A stretch of 64,000 nt of DNA from Cladosporium sp. IMV 00045. Its lineage: Eukaryota > Ascomycota > Dothideomycetes > Cladosporiales > Cladosporiaceae. This document shows positions 33,801 through 43,675 of the stretch, one piece after another. The stretch is from positions 124,001-188,000 of the forward strand of contig MSJI02000666.1 in NCBI GenBank assembly GCA_001931905.2. The letters are read 5' to 3'. The first letter of the stretch is position 1. Each line of letters begins with the position of its first letter. Under the pieces are notes generated by a model that was given only the letters and a program-made list of their open reading frames with translations, ran no database searches and was not told the origin of the DNA. The position numbers were made by a program, and so were the translations under genes.

Positions 33801-34830
33801 GTCAAAGAAGCGCGGTCCGCCGCCTCCCAAAAAGTATCCCGTGGACAGACCCACCATCGTCACCCTCGACTCTCTCAACACAGCACACACTGCCCCCGTT
33901 AGCTTTCTGAAAGACTACGTACGCGCCGAAGCAGACGCCAAGCGTGGAATGACAGTACAGAGAGACGACATCCAAGGCATGAAGGCCGTCGGTATCCCCG
34001 TGCAGTCGAACTTCTGCGACTGTGGTCTCTACCTGGTGGGGTATGTGGAGGAGTTCGCTAAGGACCCTCAAGCTTTCGTCAATAAGGTTCTCACCCGACA
34101 GCTCGACCAGAACAGCGATTTTGCGTCTTTCGATCCGTCCAAGAAGCGCGATCAATTGAGAGAAGATTTGATTGGTTTGCACGCAGAACAAAATGCCGCA
34201 AGACTGCAGCAGAAGAAGGCGAAGAAGTTGGAGAAGGTTGCCGCTGCTGCTAGTGCTCTTCCTTCGACTGCTGGAACTGCTTCTGCCACTGGACAAGCTT
34301 CCACGGCGCCTGTCACTGCCAGAGCTTCTCCTGCAGATGTCCAAGCGCCCACGACCCAGAGTAGCAAGGCTGCGTCGCCGGTCCGAGCGCGCTCGCCCAT
34401 AGTTCTCGTGCCCCGATCTGGCGACGTGCAGGCGCAAAATCGCCCTGAATCTGGGCCTGACGTAATTCCTGGATCTGCCAACCCTGTCGCCAGAATCTCA
34501 GACGCATACACTGTGCACGAGATCGACGACAGCCAGGAGCTCGAGACCAGCGTGCCCAGACCTCTCGTCGAGCGGAAGTCGGAAGCAGCATCGGGCAACT
34601 CCGAAGATTCAGATCCCAATCAAGGCAAGCAATCCTCGACCTCATCGGGCGGAGACGAAGACGAAATGCTCGATAGTGCTGGCCGCTCAGAAGCAGACGT
34701 GCTGCAGCGGGAGCGCAACTTTCACAAAGTTCGCTCCCCCGAACTTGACAGTCTGGGCTCTGTTCTGCAGGACAGACAGAAGGCTGCGCGCACAAGCAAA
34801 TCGTCCTCGCCTGACAAGCGGCCGTCGTAG
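30892..34830 (+). CDS. Ulp2/Smt4-type SUMO protease
   Basis: Intronless 1312-aa C48-family cysteine protease, expected in the nucleus, where Ulp2 trims poly-SUMO chains. The catalytic core is split: WHQSILYP and LDEGEFLNDNVVGYAL begin it near residue 740, the catalytic His is in NENLHWYVAI (His845), Asp in TLDSLN (Asp993), Gln1038 and Cys1044 in VQSNFCDCGLYLVGYVEEF. About 110 residues of disordered insert separate the His and Asp parts, a feature of Ulp2 rather than Ulp1. A basic KKQRRPSDDEY stretch lies near the N-terminus. Residues 100-480 are low complexity. A conserved block around 500-600 (LKQIISRGCVLRDTG) resembles the PH-like N-terminal segment of fungal Ulp2. The C-terminal ~200 residues are Ala/Ser/Pro-rich. 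Confidence 0.92.
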   Translation: MPPGKFLGRLLPGIFGNSQETDEAHADNEAGRSEDMDPPGVTNKRVRDGSEHVQTAAAPPLKKQRRPSDDEYRLLGVGAPPMSSKPVPITLPPNPYQQEESMVEQKKPQPAAGRTRKPGGGFKAQNTLGNAQAGKANRAANANVNNSALTSPARRAKEAAQAKGQIKVPPVSQFVGDAFAEDNRGTKRRKTVASRPSMDQVVVELDSSGDEASKVPAQGRVHAVNGVPCSNDDTIVLDSQSQPQSQPLESKYFGAPEAKTVDFHVSIPRYKRPRRGSSNHKTASNSSFTHNEGTRPSSATQHQLASLEDLAQPSHLPGRHAPENSNANQGKKGRPPIDLDKGMDEIQQRKQDHYVKTVNGAVDNMFKRQNHSKQPQPAQSPGNRQGTTTQQQAAESPLRHRFRRDGSAPQQHQAEQPQRPTLIQKMQPISHRGKRRSVDDSPDQLLGDNTVVSRKHTSERSSRQTSPSDLRPTTFTNPNSKQPTGKSAQIAVKSKSPSDRDEIRIPLKQIISRGCVLRDTGQGDSIELVWREEEFDVEYNGKPYCIPHKMEIMAIGSHEVSSWTSAKGSTKVMLKGPLSQSRSNGIILLLFEDLRGKDECFLYLLAASNNNLKTIPKEPGVMDQTFAHQATDVQLDARKREAQAAATLAESKKQETTMNAPKEDEIIYEQEDEPAEHATSARSRMQGRPEVEPPQPTKRSLFDRTTATRQSTRQSKPVNRYKSPTPPPEPPKWTEIHKPEPWHQSILYPTQGARRVTVDFQDLERLDEGEFLNDNVVGYALRRIEENMAPEHKSKVHFFNSFFYSALTNKNGRKSLNYDAIKKWTKSNDLFDIPYIVVPINENLHWYVAIICNLPELARKPVDLAGDGSDAVATPSQPQQASGPPSPIKDPVVPDSQEESNVEKAEAERLQKLSLNDGDEAPKPKPERDTFEFGEDGNVVASSSNEAQEEELSSRTSATAPARGGVGGRKSKKRGPPPPKKYPVDRPTIVTLDSLNTAHTAPVSFLKDYVRAEADAKRGMTVQRDDIQGMKAVGIPVQSNFCDCGLYLVGYVEEFAKDPQAFVNKVLTRQLDQNSDFASFDPSKKRDQLREDLIGLHAEQNAARLQQKKAKKLEKVAAAASALPSTAGTASATGQASTAPVTARASPADVQAPTTQSSKAASPVRARSPIVLVPRSGDVQAQNRPESGPDVIPGSANPVARISDAYTVHEIDDSQELETSVPRPLVERKSEAASGNSEDSDPNQGKQSSTSSGGDEDEMLDSAGRSEADVLQRERNFHKVRSPELDSLGSVLQDRQKAARTSKSSSPDKRPS

Positions 34831-35176
34831 AATGACGACTCTCAACATGTTCAGGAGGGGCAGACGCCGAAATATGATCGCTTCACCGATCGAGCGGTCG
34901 GTTCGCCGCCTGAGCCGCCGAAGATGCCGCATCGTTCACTTGCTCGCAGGCGTGAATTTATGGACCTGACGGACGATTGATTGGCTTGGAGGCTTCGGAT
35001 GGGTCGTTGATAGGTTGTTGGGTGAAAGGGCTGCAATTCTTGATAATTCGGACAAAGGACATAACTAAGGTACATAGGTAGATTACGAGACACATGAACA
35101 CACGCTTGCATGACGCATGCCCTCTATTTTCCCTGCGCTGATTCTATTCCGCACGTGAGATGTCTGTTTGTCGCAG
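34831..35176. other. Convergent intergenic region
   Basis: 346 nt between the 3' ends of the SUMO protease (+) and the AIG2-like gene (-). Nothing was recognised. Confidence 0.4.
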
Positions 35177-35859
35177 CTAGACTGCATTCCTCACCACCTC
35201 GTCTTTCTTGTGCTCCCCCGCCAAAGCGCTCGAGATGAACCCATTGGCTCCCCGGCCACCAGTACCATCCTGCTTCTGGCCTGCGACAGCCTCGTCTACT
35301 TCTGCGAGCACACATCGTTAGCAAGTCCAACCCCCATAAACGAACACACCCCTACGAAACCTCAAACTCCAAGAGCAAACTCACCAGCAAACTCCCCCTC
35401 CCCCTCCTGCCCAACCCAAAACCTCATCTTCTCCCTCTGGAACTGCTCGAAATCCCACTCCGCATCCTCCAACCTCTCCTCCCCAGCGATCCAAACATAC
35501 GTCTCCGCCACAACCTCCTCCCCTTCCTTCCCGTCAGCCTCCAAGACCCGACACCGAACCTTCCTCCGCTCATACTCATCGCCTTCGAAAATGTCCAGGC
35601 GCCACATGTCCGCGTCCGTCAGGCCGGTGACGTACGTGCGGCGCACGCTGCTGTTGTCGTGAGGCAGGATTGCCGGGTAGTCGGCGTGTTTGACGCGGTG
35701 GCGGCGGTGGGAGGGCAGGATGGCGGGTTTGGTGGTGAAGTTGGAGAGGGCGTAGATGGGGTTGGTGGGCGAGGTGGAGCCGTGGCAGACGCGGTGCAGG
35801 ACGGCGGGCGCCATGAGGGTGCCGTAGAAGAAGGCGGAGTGGGTGTTGAGATCGGTCAT
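35177..35859 (-). CDS. AIG2/gamma-glutamylcyclotransferase-like protein
   Basis: 199 aa from exons 35859-35385 and 35301-35177; the 83-nt intron has a GTGAGT donor, GCTAAC branch and CGCAG acceptor. The start at 35859 (MTDLNTHSAFFYGTLM) places the family FYGTLM substrate-loop motif at residues 10-15; a longer frame upstream lacks an ATG closer to consensus. Other family features are HADYPAILP, VTGLTDADMWRLDIFEGDEYERR, where the Glu of FEGDEY is the usual catalytic-acid position, and ETYVWIAG. Members convert gamma-glutamyl amines or dipeptides to 5-oxoproline; many fungal ones are untested. Exon 2 supplies a polar tail ending VVRNAV; an unspliced reading would end five residues after the intron start. 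Confidence 0.85.
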
Positions 35860-36842
35860 TGTTGAAATCTTTTGCCTTGGATAGAGGGATTTGGTCTTCT
35901 TTCTTGAGGGTGGCGTTTGTAGTTGATAGACGTCGGTTTTATAGACTGTCCACCGGTGTCCGATTGAAGATTGGGCGAGATCGACGTTTGATGCTGCTAT
36001 GTTCTTTTGTCTTTGCCTGGAATCCACGGGTTTGTTCTGTTCTTATAGCTTTTTCAACTGCTTAAAGTGAGCGATGTCTTTCCTTTCAAACTGTCAAAAT
36101 CATGATGTCTGAGTCAACTGTTCTTGGATATGCCCCTTATCAAACACAAATGCATGCAGCCTTGTCGTGAAGATAAAGCCATTACGCCACATGCAACGGC
36201 CCGACGTTCTAGTCGATCGTTTAGCATGAAGATCGCAGGGATTCTCCTGTCCCGCCAAACACGGCAGGGATTGTCTCGCTTCTTTTCCATCGACGTCTCC
36301 TTAACGAACGTCGGACGCGCGTGTTCTAGATTGTGTGAATAGGGTCGTCTTGTTCTTCTTGATATACTTCAGCCTCACTTTTTTCACTAGTCGAGACGAG
36401 ACATGTGGCATTGAACAAATACAAGGTTCAGCCTCATCTTCCTCCCTACAACGCCCATTCCTCTCCGCGGGCTTCCGCCCTTGCCTGCGCCTAATCCTTC
36501 ATAGCGATTGCTTGCCCCCTGCTCACGCCTAGAAATTTTTAGGTAAGTCGCGCCTTGTCTGGTTTCCACCTAGCTGGTTCCTATACAAGCCTTCTTGTGT
36601 TTGACAGTAGGTGAGATCAGCAGTTGAATGAGTGGATTAGTGAGAGTGGCGAAAACAACCCAAGAAAAATAGGCATGGCTGCTGCTACAGCGCACTCCTA
36701 TCTGGACCGTCTTCCTTCCATCCCTCATTTGTCGTGGGACGAGCACACCACTGAAGCGCATGTCTCCCGTCCCCGTCTAGACTTGCTGTTTTATTACTTT
36801 ACATGTATCTCGTGCTGACATTCAATATCGGAATACAGCGCA
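35860..36842. promoter_or_regulatory. Divergent intergenic region, AIG2-like and PQ-loop genes
   Basis: About 980 nt between two divergent starts. Short random frames only. No clear TATA box or repeat. Confidence 0.35.
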
Positions 36843-37660
36843 ATGACTCTCGTCAAGTGGGCGGTCACGCACGTGGCGCCCGTCTTCATCGTCACATCGC
36901 CCATCACGTCCTACGCCGACCAAATCTGGTCAATCAGCAAGAAGCGCTCGAGCGCCGGCTTCTCCCTCGACATCCCCCTGATCATGCTCGTCTCAAGCAT
37001 CCTGAAGTATGTTGATGACCATCTCCCTCAAACCCAAGCTCTCTCCGCGGCTTTCATCCCGCTCACATCCCGCACAGGCTCTTCTACTGGTTCGGCGCCC
37101 GCTTCGACACTCCCCTCCTCGTCCAGGCGGGCATCATGGTCTTCGTGCAGCTGCTCCTCCTGCACGTCGCCCTGCTGCACCGCCCGCCCGTGAATCTCAG
37201 CAAACCCTTCGCCGGCTCCCACGAGTCGGGGGGAAGCTCCTCACGGCCGTACGATTTCTGGCAATGGCGCTCGCGCCGCCCCTACTGGCACTTCATAGCC
37301 TACTTTACGGCCGCGCTGGCGGTTCTGCAGCTTCTCATCGGCTCGACGCCCGCGTACACGGCGGTGCAGGGCTACATTGCGCTCAGCGTCGAAGCCATCC
37401 TGCCACTGCCGCAGATTTGGGAGAACTCCAAGACGCGCAGCTGCAAGGGCTTCCGTGTGAGCGTGCTCATCAACTGGGTGGTGGGCGACGTCTTCAAAAT
37501 GACGTACTTCTTCCTCAGTGAAGGTGGTGTCCCCTGGGCGTTTAAGCTCTGCGGCCTGTTCCAGGCTTGTTGCGATTTCTACCTCGGCGCCCAGTATCTC
37601 ATGTATGGTGAGGGGGAGGAGGCGGGTTTGTTGGCGGAAAAGGATGCGAGGATTGCGTAG
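36843..37660 (+). CDS. PQ-loop repeat membrane protein (SLC66A2/Any1-like)
   Basis: 248 aa from exons 36843-37006 and 37078-37660; the 71-nt intron has a GTATGT donor and CACAG acceptor. About seven hydrophobic segments and two PQ-loop-type repeats are visible: ITSYADQIWSISKKRSSAGF in exon 1, with the PQ degraded to DQ, and ILPLPQIWENSKTRSCKGF in exon 2. The spacing and WHFIAYFTAALAVLQLLIG match the PQLC1/SLC66A2 branch, which includes yeast Any1, proposed to affect phospholipid asymmetry in endosomal or Golgi membranes. The 3' end is a short acidic tail. Function in this organism is inferred from the family. Confidence 0.87.
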
Positions 37661-38961
37661 GGAGGTTGCGTGGGGAAGTGGGATGAGGGGTGATATTTGT
37701 TGGGATTATTTGGTTTTTTGTTCAATTTTGGTTGTCGGTGGCTGTGCACGATATTTAATGCATAGATTCGATAGATCTACAATGAAGCTTTGGAAAGAGG
37801 AATGGTCTTCTCCGTCAAGAGACGAATCCAGGCGGAGCGGGTCCGTCTTGTGACGATGGACGATGCATTTCTGACGAATATGCAAGTGCTACGTCGCCAG
37901 AAAGACCCTTTCTAGACATCATGGAGTGGGAGAGGATGTCAATCTGGGTAGTTTGGGACGAATAGTGGGGCTCCATCGTATGGTATTGGAGTACTGGATG
38001 GTCCCTGCTGCAGAACCAGTGAACCGTGCTTTCGATGTTCGTCTCTTCCTCACATGCCACGGGATTTATCAGTGGTAGGGAGGCGCGCTAAGGCCATCTG
38101 CCGCTGTCACTTCTGCAGTAGCGCGAGCAGTGCCGGCAAGTCTTGAGGGATCAATATCCACGTGCTATTGACAGAAAGGCCATCTGAAGACAGAGAAGTC
38201 GTCTGAGGTCGACGTGAAGTCGCATATACCTTGAGTATAACATAGCAGCCTTCGTAGAACTCGTGTGCATTTACTTCATCGCGACAGAGTACAACGTGAG
38301 AATCCCACGCGAAGAATATTACTGCCGCTGGCTACGATTATGTCCAGAGGGGCTTTGAGCAGTTCGAAGAGTAGACATGTTCGCTTTTCAAATGGTGTGG
38401 CAGCGATTCGCAGTTGGCTTCCTGAGTCGGACGATACTGCAGCTTCGTGATAGGGCTGGCGAGAATATTGGCATAACGCTGTCCCATGGCTTTGCTGGTT
38501 TGAGGTTTTGGCTTTTGGGCAATAGCATCGAATTATTTGCGGGTCTCGATCAATATCGCACTCGTCTTCCCACCCAAGGAGGTCGTTCGTCTGGAAGTGG
38601 GATGTTGCTTGAAGAGCAATCGACGTGTGATTGGGGATTCTTCACGTCTACCGCTGGGAGCAGTTGGGTTCTATCGAAAAGTCAACCACGGGCGATGTTG
38701 TTGGGCGGCAGTCGTCCTAAGTCGCTCATAGTGCATTCGCGATGGCCTTGCAGCGAGAGGCAGTGGAAGGTGCTGTGGGCCATTCGATTCGCTCCGTCGA
38801 TACCATCCCCTCTTTCGTAGCCTCGCCTCTCCAGTCCCAACCATTCCGACAATGCCATAAAGTGGCACCCATGGTCTCCCCCTTTCCCATATTCTTTCGA
38901 CTTTTATCAATTTTCCGACATCGATTATTTCAACTCCTAACAATTCAAGTGCTGGTTCAAC
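37661..38961. other. Intergenic region upstream of the HapX-like gene
   Basis: About 1.3 kb. A frame of 147 codons at 38377-38820 (+) has no family resemblance and unusual composition, so it was not called. The last ~140 nt are T/C-rich leader of the bZIP gene. Confidence 0.35.
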
Positions 38962-41466
38962 ATGGCCCGCTTCCAACAGGCAATCCTGCCCCGGCCGTCT
39001 CCAGAGCCGGAGGACAACAACAATGACCAGTCTTTCCAGCAACAGCAACCTCGTGGATTGGCACTGCTCAATACCTCGTTCGCCCATGGGCTGCCATTCG
39101 GTGACTTCAACTCCGGAGTGAGCGTAGATCAATGGTCCACCTACGTGACACAGACGCAGGGCCACTCTCATCACAGCTTCCACGCGCAACAGAGCTACGA
39201 TGCGCAGCAGGGCCTTGATGCGCAACAGAGCTTCGATGGGCAACATGGCTTCCACGGCACCCAGGCCTTTGATTCTTCACAGGGTATGTCTGCGACCAAT
39301 GGCTTCGACGCCATGCAAGGCCACTACACGTCGCAGTCCATGGACGACCCTCACGGCTTCCAGGCGGACCAAGCGCTGGCTATCTCGCGGGCCATGGACG
39401 ATCCTCATGGTCCCCAGGCGCATCAAGCGCTCGCCACATCGCAGGCCATGAATGGGTCTTGGGGCGGTTTCGCACAATCTGCCCAGCAGCCTTTCCACGA
39501 CCCTTTCGCCATGGGCTATGGTCTGAATGGCGCATGTAAGCCTTCCCGATTGATTGTTCCTAAGGAGATGGTCACTGACTTACCACTTTAGCCTACAACG
39601 CAGCAAGAGCCTCTGCGTCGTCTGATGAGCCCGAGCTCCCGTCGCCCATGACGGCAGTACCGATCGGTCGCAACTTCTCTAACAACAGTCTTGGCTACCA
39701 CCAATGTAAGTCATGTCGTTGTTTACTTCCAAGTCTGACTTCACTTCACCTGCACTTCACTTCACTTCACTTCACTCCACCCCTTCCCCGCCCTGTCACA
39801 TGCTCATCACCTGCCGTCTCGCGCGGACCAACCTGGACCCTGGGCAGACCCCACTCGTACGATGTCGCCAAGACGTAAGCCTCATCATCCCGACATCGGC
39901 CGAGAGTGGGGATTGGTTCGTGCGGACGTCTCTGCATCTTCTGATTCTGACTGATTTCCGACGCACGAATCTAATCTGATCATCTTGCACCTCTCTCATC
40001 ATCCCTACTTTACCCATCCCAGCCCGCTGCCCTCCAGCTTGCCCATGATGGCTACGGCCACTGTTACCATCTCACGAGCCTCGCCCGCTGATATCAAACC
40101 CACAGTCCCGGTCAACCCGGCCTATGAGAATCACGTCCGCCCGTCCATCGAGCAGGACGGTCGCTTCCAGCAACACCCGGACAACACCGGCGTCGGGCAA
40201 CCGGAGCAGAACAGGGTGTTGGAAGAAAGTCGCAATGCTTCCTCACAGAGCCTCCAGTCCGCCCAAGGCAACAGGGTGGCCATTCCACAGCAGAGCGTTC
40301 AGCCAGTGCAACCTCAACCTCCGTCAATTGCACCCGCCATGGGTCCTCTGAGCAGGACAGTGGCCGTACCGGCCAGGCCCAAGCCTGGTCGCAAGCCATT
40401 GCCCCAAGAGGACGCCCAGGACAGACGCAGAGTGCAGAACAGGCTTGCGCAGCGTAACTTCCGCGACAAGCGTGCCCAGAAGGTCTCCGAGCTGACCGCA
40501 GACAACGATCAGCTGCGTAGGGATATGGACAACCTCATCAAGAAGCACTCCAACGCGATGGAGAACCAGCGCCAGGAGACCCTCCGTCTGAAGAGAAAGA
40601 TCGAGACTCTCGAGAAGGATCTGGAAGCTGCCAACAAGCGTTCTGAGGACGCAGAAAACAAGCTTCACTCTGTCGACTCCCTTAAGCGCTTCAAGGCAGC
40701 TGGCTTCCCCAACCCTGTACTGCAGACAACCACCACAAGTGCATCTCTGCCTTCGATCACAACCAACTGGCGTGGACCGGTCAGCGACTATGCTGCCAAT
40801 CAGAACGTCATCACACCTCCGCAAGAGGAGTGGCCGGAAACGGACATGACCAGCCTCTGGACTCCCCGCAACCCACCACGCCAAGAGACCAACGCAAACG
40901 AAGACAACGGCACCCAGTGGCTCGGCTCGGGTATGGACATCGACAGTCGTGAAGACGACAATTGTGGTTTCTGCACCGATTTGGAAAATTGCAGCTGTTT
41001 CCAATCGAGGAGAGCGATCCAACAGACGAAAGCGACGAAGACCATCGCCCCCGGCGGTTGCGAAGCCTGCATTGCAGACCCAGCTCGCGCCGATGCCTGC
41101 CGAGCCCTCGCCGCCAAGACTGATTTCAGTTCTTCTACGCCCGCGGACCAGCGCAACGACTCGATGCTCCCGCCACCTGCGCCCTCCGCCCAGGCGTCCT
41201 CCAGCCAGGCACCTTCCGGTCAGGCTAGCATGATGAACTGCTCCAACTTCATCGATCGCGTCCAGACCCAAGGTCTCGGCCAGCGCGTCCCTTCCATCTC
41301 AGAGCTCTTCGGCGGCATTTCGCATTCCATCCACTCCTATCCCTCCAGCTCGGCAGCCGGTACCGGCTACGACGTCAACGAGCATGAGGCCGCTCAGGTT
41401 CTGCAGGACATGTCACGCCGTCCTTCCGTGAAGTCCGCGAAGTCCGCTCAGAGCCCGCCGTCTTAG
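38962..41466 (+). CDS. HapX-related bZIP transcription factor, model needs one base
   Basis: Exons 38962-39535, 39592-39705, a probable 39848-39874, and 40023-41466. The N-terminal region has Gln-rich repeats. Exon 4 carries VPARPKPGRKP, like the Hap4-type CCAAT-complex contact of HapX, directly before an AP-1-type basic region (QNRLAQRNFRDKR, N-x2-AQ-x2-FR) and a leucine-zipper coiled coil to about 40680. Cys clusters CGFCTDLENCSC and GGCEACIADPARADAC resemble the iron-sensing Cys-rich regions of HapX. HapX represses iron-consuming genes; the paralogue function here is uncertain. Exon 3 reads PHSYDVAKT into exon 4 only if the CCCC run at 39849-39852 had one more C; conceptual length is then 719 aa. 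Tandem hairpin repeats lie in the 3' flank. Confidence 0.8.
39739..39780 (+). repeat. ACTTC pentamer run inside an intron of the HapX-like gene
   Basis: Imperfect tandem (ACTTC)n/(TTCAC)n units within intron 2 (39706-39847). Simple repeat, probably neutral. Confidence 0.75.
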
Positions 41467-41604
41467 TATGATCGCATCTGATCGACTGTATGCTGGGTCT
41501 GTCGTCTTTCATCATCTTGTCTCTCTTGACATTAACGCCTCTCACGATACATGGGTTCGAGGATGGATCGGCGCCGTTTTCTTCACCACTTTTGCTTTGA
41601 TCAT

Positions 41605-41769
41605 GTTCTCCCGCTTCACGACAGTGAAAGACTAGGGTTAGGACAAGTTTCCGTTTTGTCTTTCTTTCGTTCTCCCGCTTCACGACAGTGAAAGACCAGG
41701 GCTAGGACAAGTTTCTGTTTCTCTTTTGTTCTCCCGCTTCACGACAGTGAGGATCAGGGCTAGGACAGT
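41605..41769 (+). repeat. Three-copy ~60-bp repeat with internal hairpin, 3' of the HapX-like gene
   Basis: Copies start at 41605, 41669 and 41728. Each begins GTTCTCCCGCTTCACGACAG and continues toward AGGGCTAGGACAAGTTTC with few changes. Each holds the inverted repeat CTTCAC-GACA-GTGAA(A/G); the third copy has a weaker 3' arm (GTGAGG). They lie 140-300 nt after the stop codon, so they may be in the 3' UTR. Confidence 0.85.
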
Positions 41770-42790
41770 TGCCAAAAGATTGGGCTTGGGCCGGGGTTTG
41801 GCTGGGCTTCGTGTTTGTTTACGATTTCACGCTTCTTGTCTTTGTTGGGGTTTTCTTTCTTTTCTTTTTTCGACCTGGGAGCTCATGTTCTTCATCATCA
41901 TCAAATATCCTACACCGCACAGGCGTGGCGTTCAAAAAAGAAGAGGTCGTTGTATGCGATATACACTTACACTACTACTACACTACTGCACCTTGAGGAG
42001 TGGAAAGGCTGGATTTTTGCTTTTGCTTTTTCGAGAGAGTTTTCCTTTCCCTTTTTTTCTGACTCGCGCGTGCTGTTTGAGAACTACTACACCTAAGATA
42101 AGAAGAAACTACTGTCTAACAATGCGCCCTTTTCTCTATTCTCATATTCCTTTGGCGACGAGCTCTGTATCGTAGACCACGATCGATCGATAGAGATCAC
42201 CATTTCACCTTTGCATGTATCTGTCCGGCTTTCCTGTGGTTTGCCTTTACGTTTCCTTCTCGCCTGCAAGATAGGTACTTTTCTCCCGTCTTGCCTCCGA
42301 TTGACGAGAAGACCTGCTCTGCGCAAACGCCCATGGCTCGGATTCGGGACGAGAGCGCCAGGGAAGAAATTGCCTGATCGAGGTACATGTTGACCACGAA
42401 TCGGTGCACGGATGGCCAGGCGGACGATCTGGCAGACATCACTGAACTCTAGACAAGGTAGAACAAAGTAAAACCAAACATGTAAATACCTCGGACTATT
42501 TACTTAAGGAGTGTATTCGGTCAGTGATCAAAAGATTAGAAGGAGGAAAACAGAAGAAAGAAGTAATCAATCCATCAATCGCAATCCATCGAAAGAAGTT
42601 AAAACAGATTTTTTTGTCGTTTCGCTCGCTTGCAAGAAGTCGATCTATCATCCCATCATGCATGCCAGTGAGCTCGTCGTCGTCGTCGTCATCGTGGTGG
42701 CGGAGGTACAGCCTCGGGCGCGCACGAGAGCGTGTAGATGGAACAAAAGCCGCCGTCGGCCGCCCTCCGCGAAAAGAGAAGTCCAACTGC
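41770..42790. other. Convergent intergenic region
   Basis: Between the HapX-like 3' repeats and the stop of the secreted protein. It is T-rich with no coding signal, probably two 3' UTRs and a spacer. Confidence 0.4.
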
Positions 42791-43545
42791 TTACCAGCCC
42801 TTCTTGGTGGTGCACTTCTGGCCCGTGGAGACGGAGGTGGAAGTGTAGGGCTTGGTGATGGGGCAGGGGGAGGAGGTGGTCTTGGGGATGCTGGTGACGA
42901 TGTTGGAGTGGCGGGTCTTGGTCTTGGTCACGTAGGTGTAGGTGTAGTCGTTGTAGGGCTTGGTGATGGTGTCGATGCCGGTGCTGACGCCCGTGATCAC
43001 GGTGGTGTACGGCTTGGTGTTGTGGACCGTGCTGGTCGTGGTGATGACGGCGTCGACGAGGAGGGTCGTCGTGATGACGCTGACGGTTTGCTTCTCTGGG
43101 AGGGGTATCAGAGGGAGGTGAGATTGGAAGGGTGTGGAAAAGGGGACTTACTGGTGGTGTATGTGCGGGTCTCGATCGAGTCGGAGGTGCTGTAGCCAGT
43201 CTTGGTTGAGCTGTACGGCTTGGTGACCGTCTTGGTGATGGTCTTGATGCCGGTGATCTTGGTACGGTCCTTCTCAGTGTAGGTCTTCGGGTAGTCAGAC
43301 TTGATAGTCGTGGGGATCCAAGTTGTGATTGGCTTGTAGGTTGTGAGGGTGGTGTAGCCGGTCGTGATGATTGTCGACGAGGTTGGGTAGCAGGTTGTGA
43401 TCTTCGACCTCGAGGTGGAACCTGAGTCTTTGGTGGTCGAGCTCGTCGTAGTGTCACCGTACTTTGGGGGTGAGTTAGGGAGGGCAGAGACCATTGAGTT
43501 CAGGCTCAAGAGGGCAATAGCCGCGATCTTCATGTTGGCAAACAT
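42791..43545 (-). CDS. Secreted Ser/Thr-rich repeat protein
   Basis: 232 aa from exons 43545-43152 and 43095-42791; the 56-nt intron has a GTAAGT donor and CCCAG acceptor. The start at 43545 gives MFANMKIAAIALLSLNSMVS, a signal peptide ending near SALP; the ATG at 43533 would also give one. The mature part is over a third Thr/Ser with regular Tyr and Lys. A short motif recurs at least four times (VTKPYSST, NTKPYTTV, ITKPYNDY, ITKPYTST). Only three Cys remain (TCYPT, SPCPI, KCTTK). The pattern fits a heavily O-mannosylated cell-wall or extracellular protein. There is no GPI-signal tail, as it ends KKGW. I do not recognise a named family. A TATA-like TATAAAA lies about 125 nt upstream (43669-43675). 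Confidence 0.75.
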
Positions 43546-43668
43546 CTTTGCTGAACGAAAGTGATTGGATGCTGATGAGCGAATGTATTGAAGAAAGTGA
43601 AGAAGAGCTGAGGTGCTTGGGCTTGTTGTGATGCTGAAATTATTGATTGAGAAGGCGAAGGACGCATC

Positions 43669-43675
43669 TTTTATA
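43669..43675 (-). promoter_or_regulatory. TATA-like box of the Ser/Thr-rich secreted protein gene
   Basis: Reads TATAAAA on the minus strand, 124-130 nt upstream of the ATG at 43545, a common distance for fungal promoters. Confidence 0.5.

Noticed and set aside
38377..38820. 147-codon plus-strand frame upstream of the HapX-like gene
   Set aside because: No domain, odd composition and no splice partner; lies in the likely promoter.
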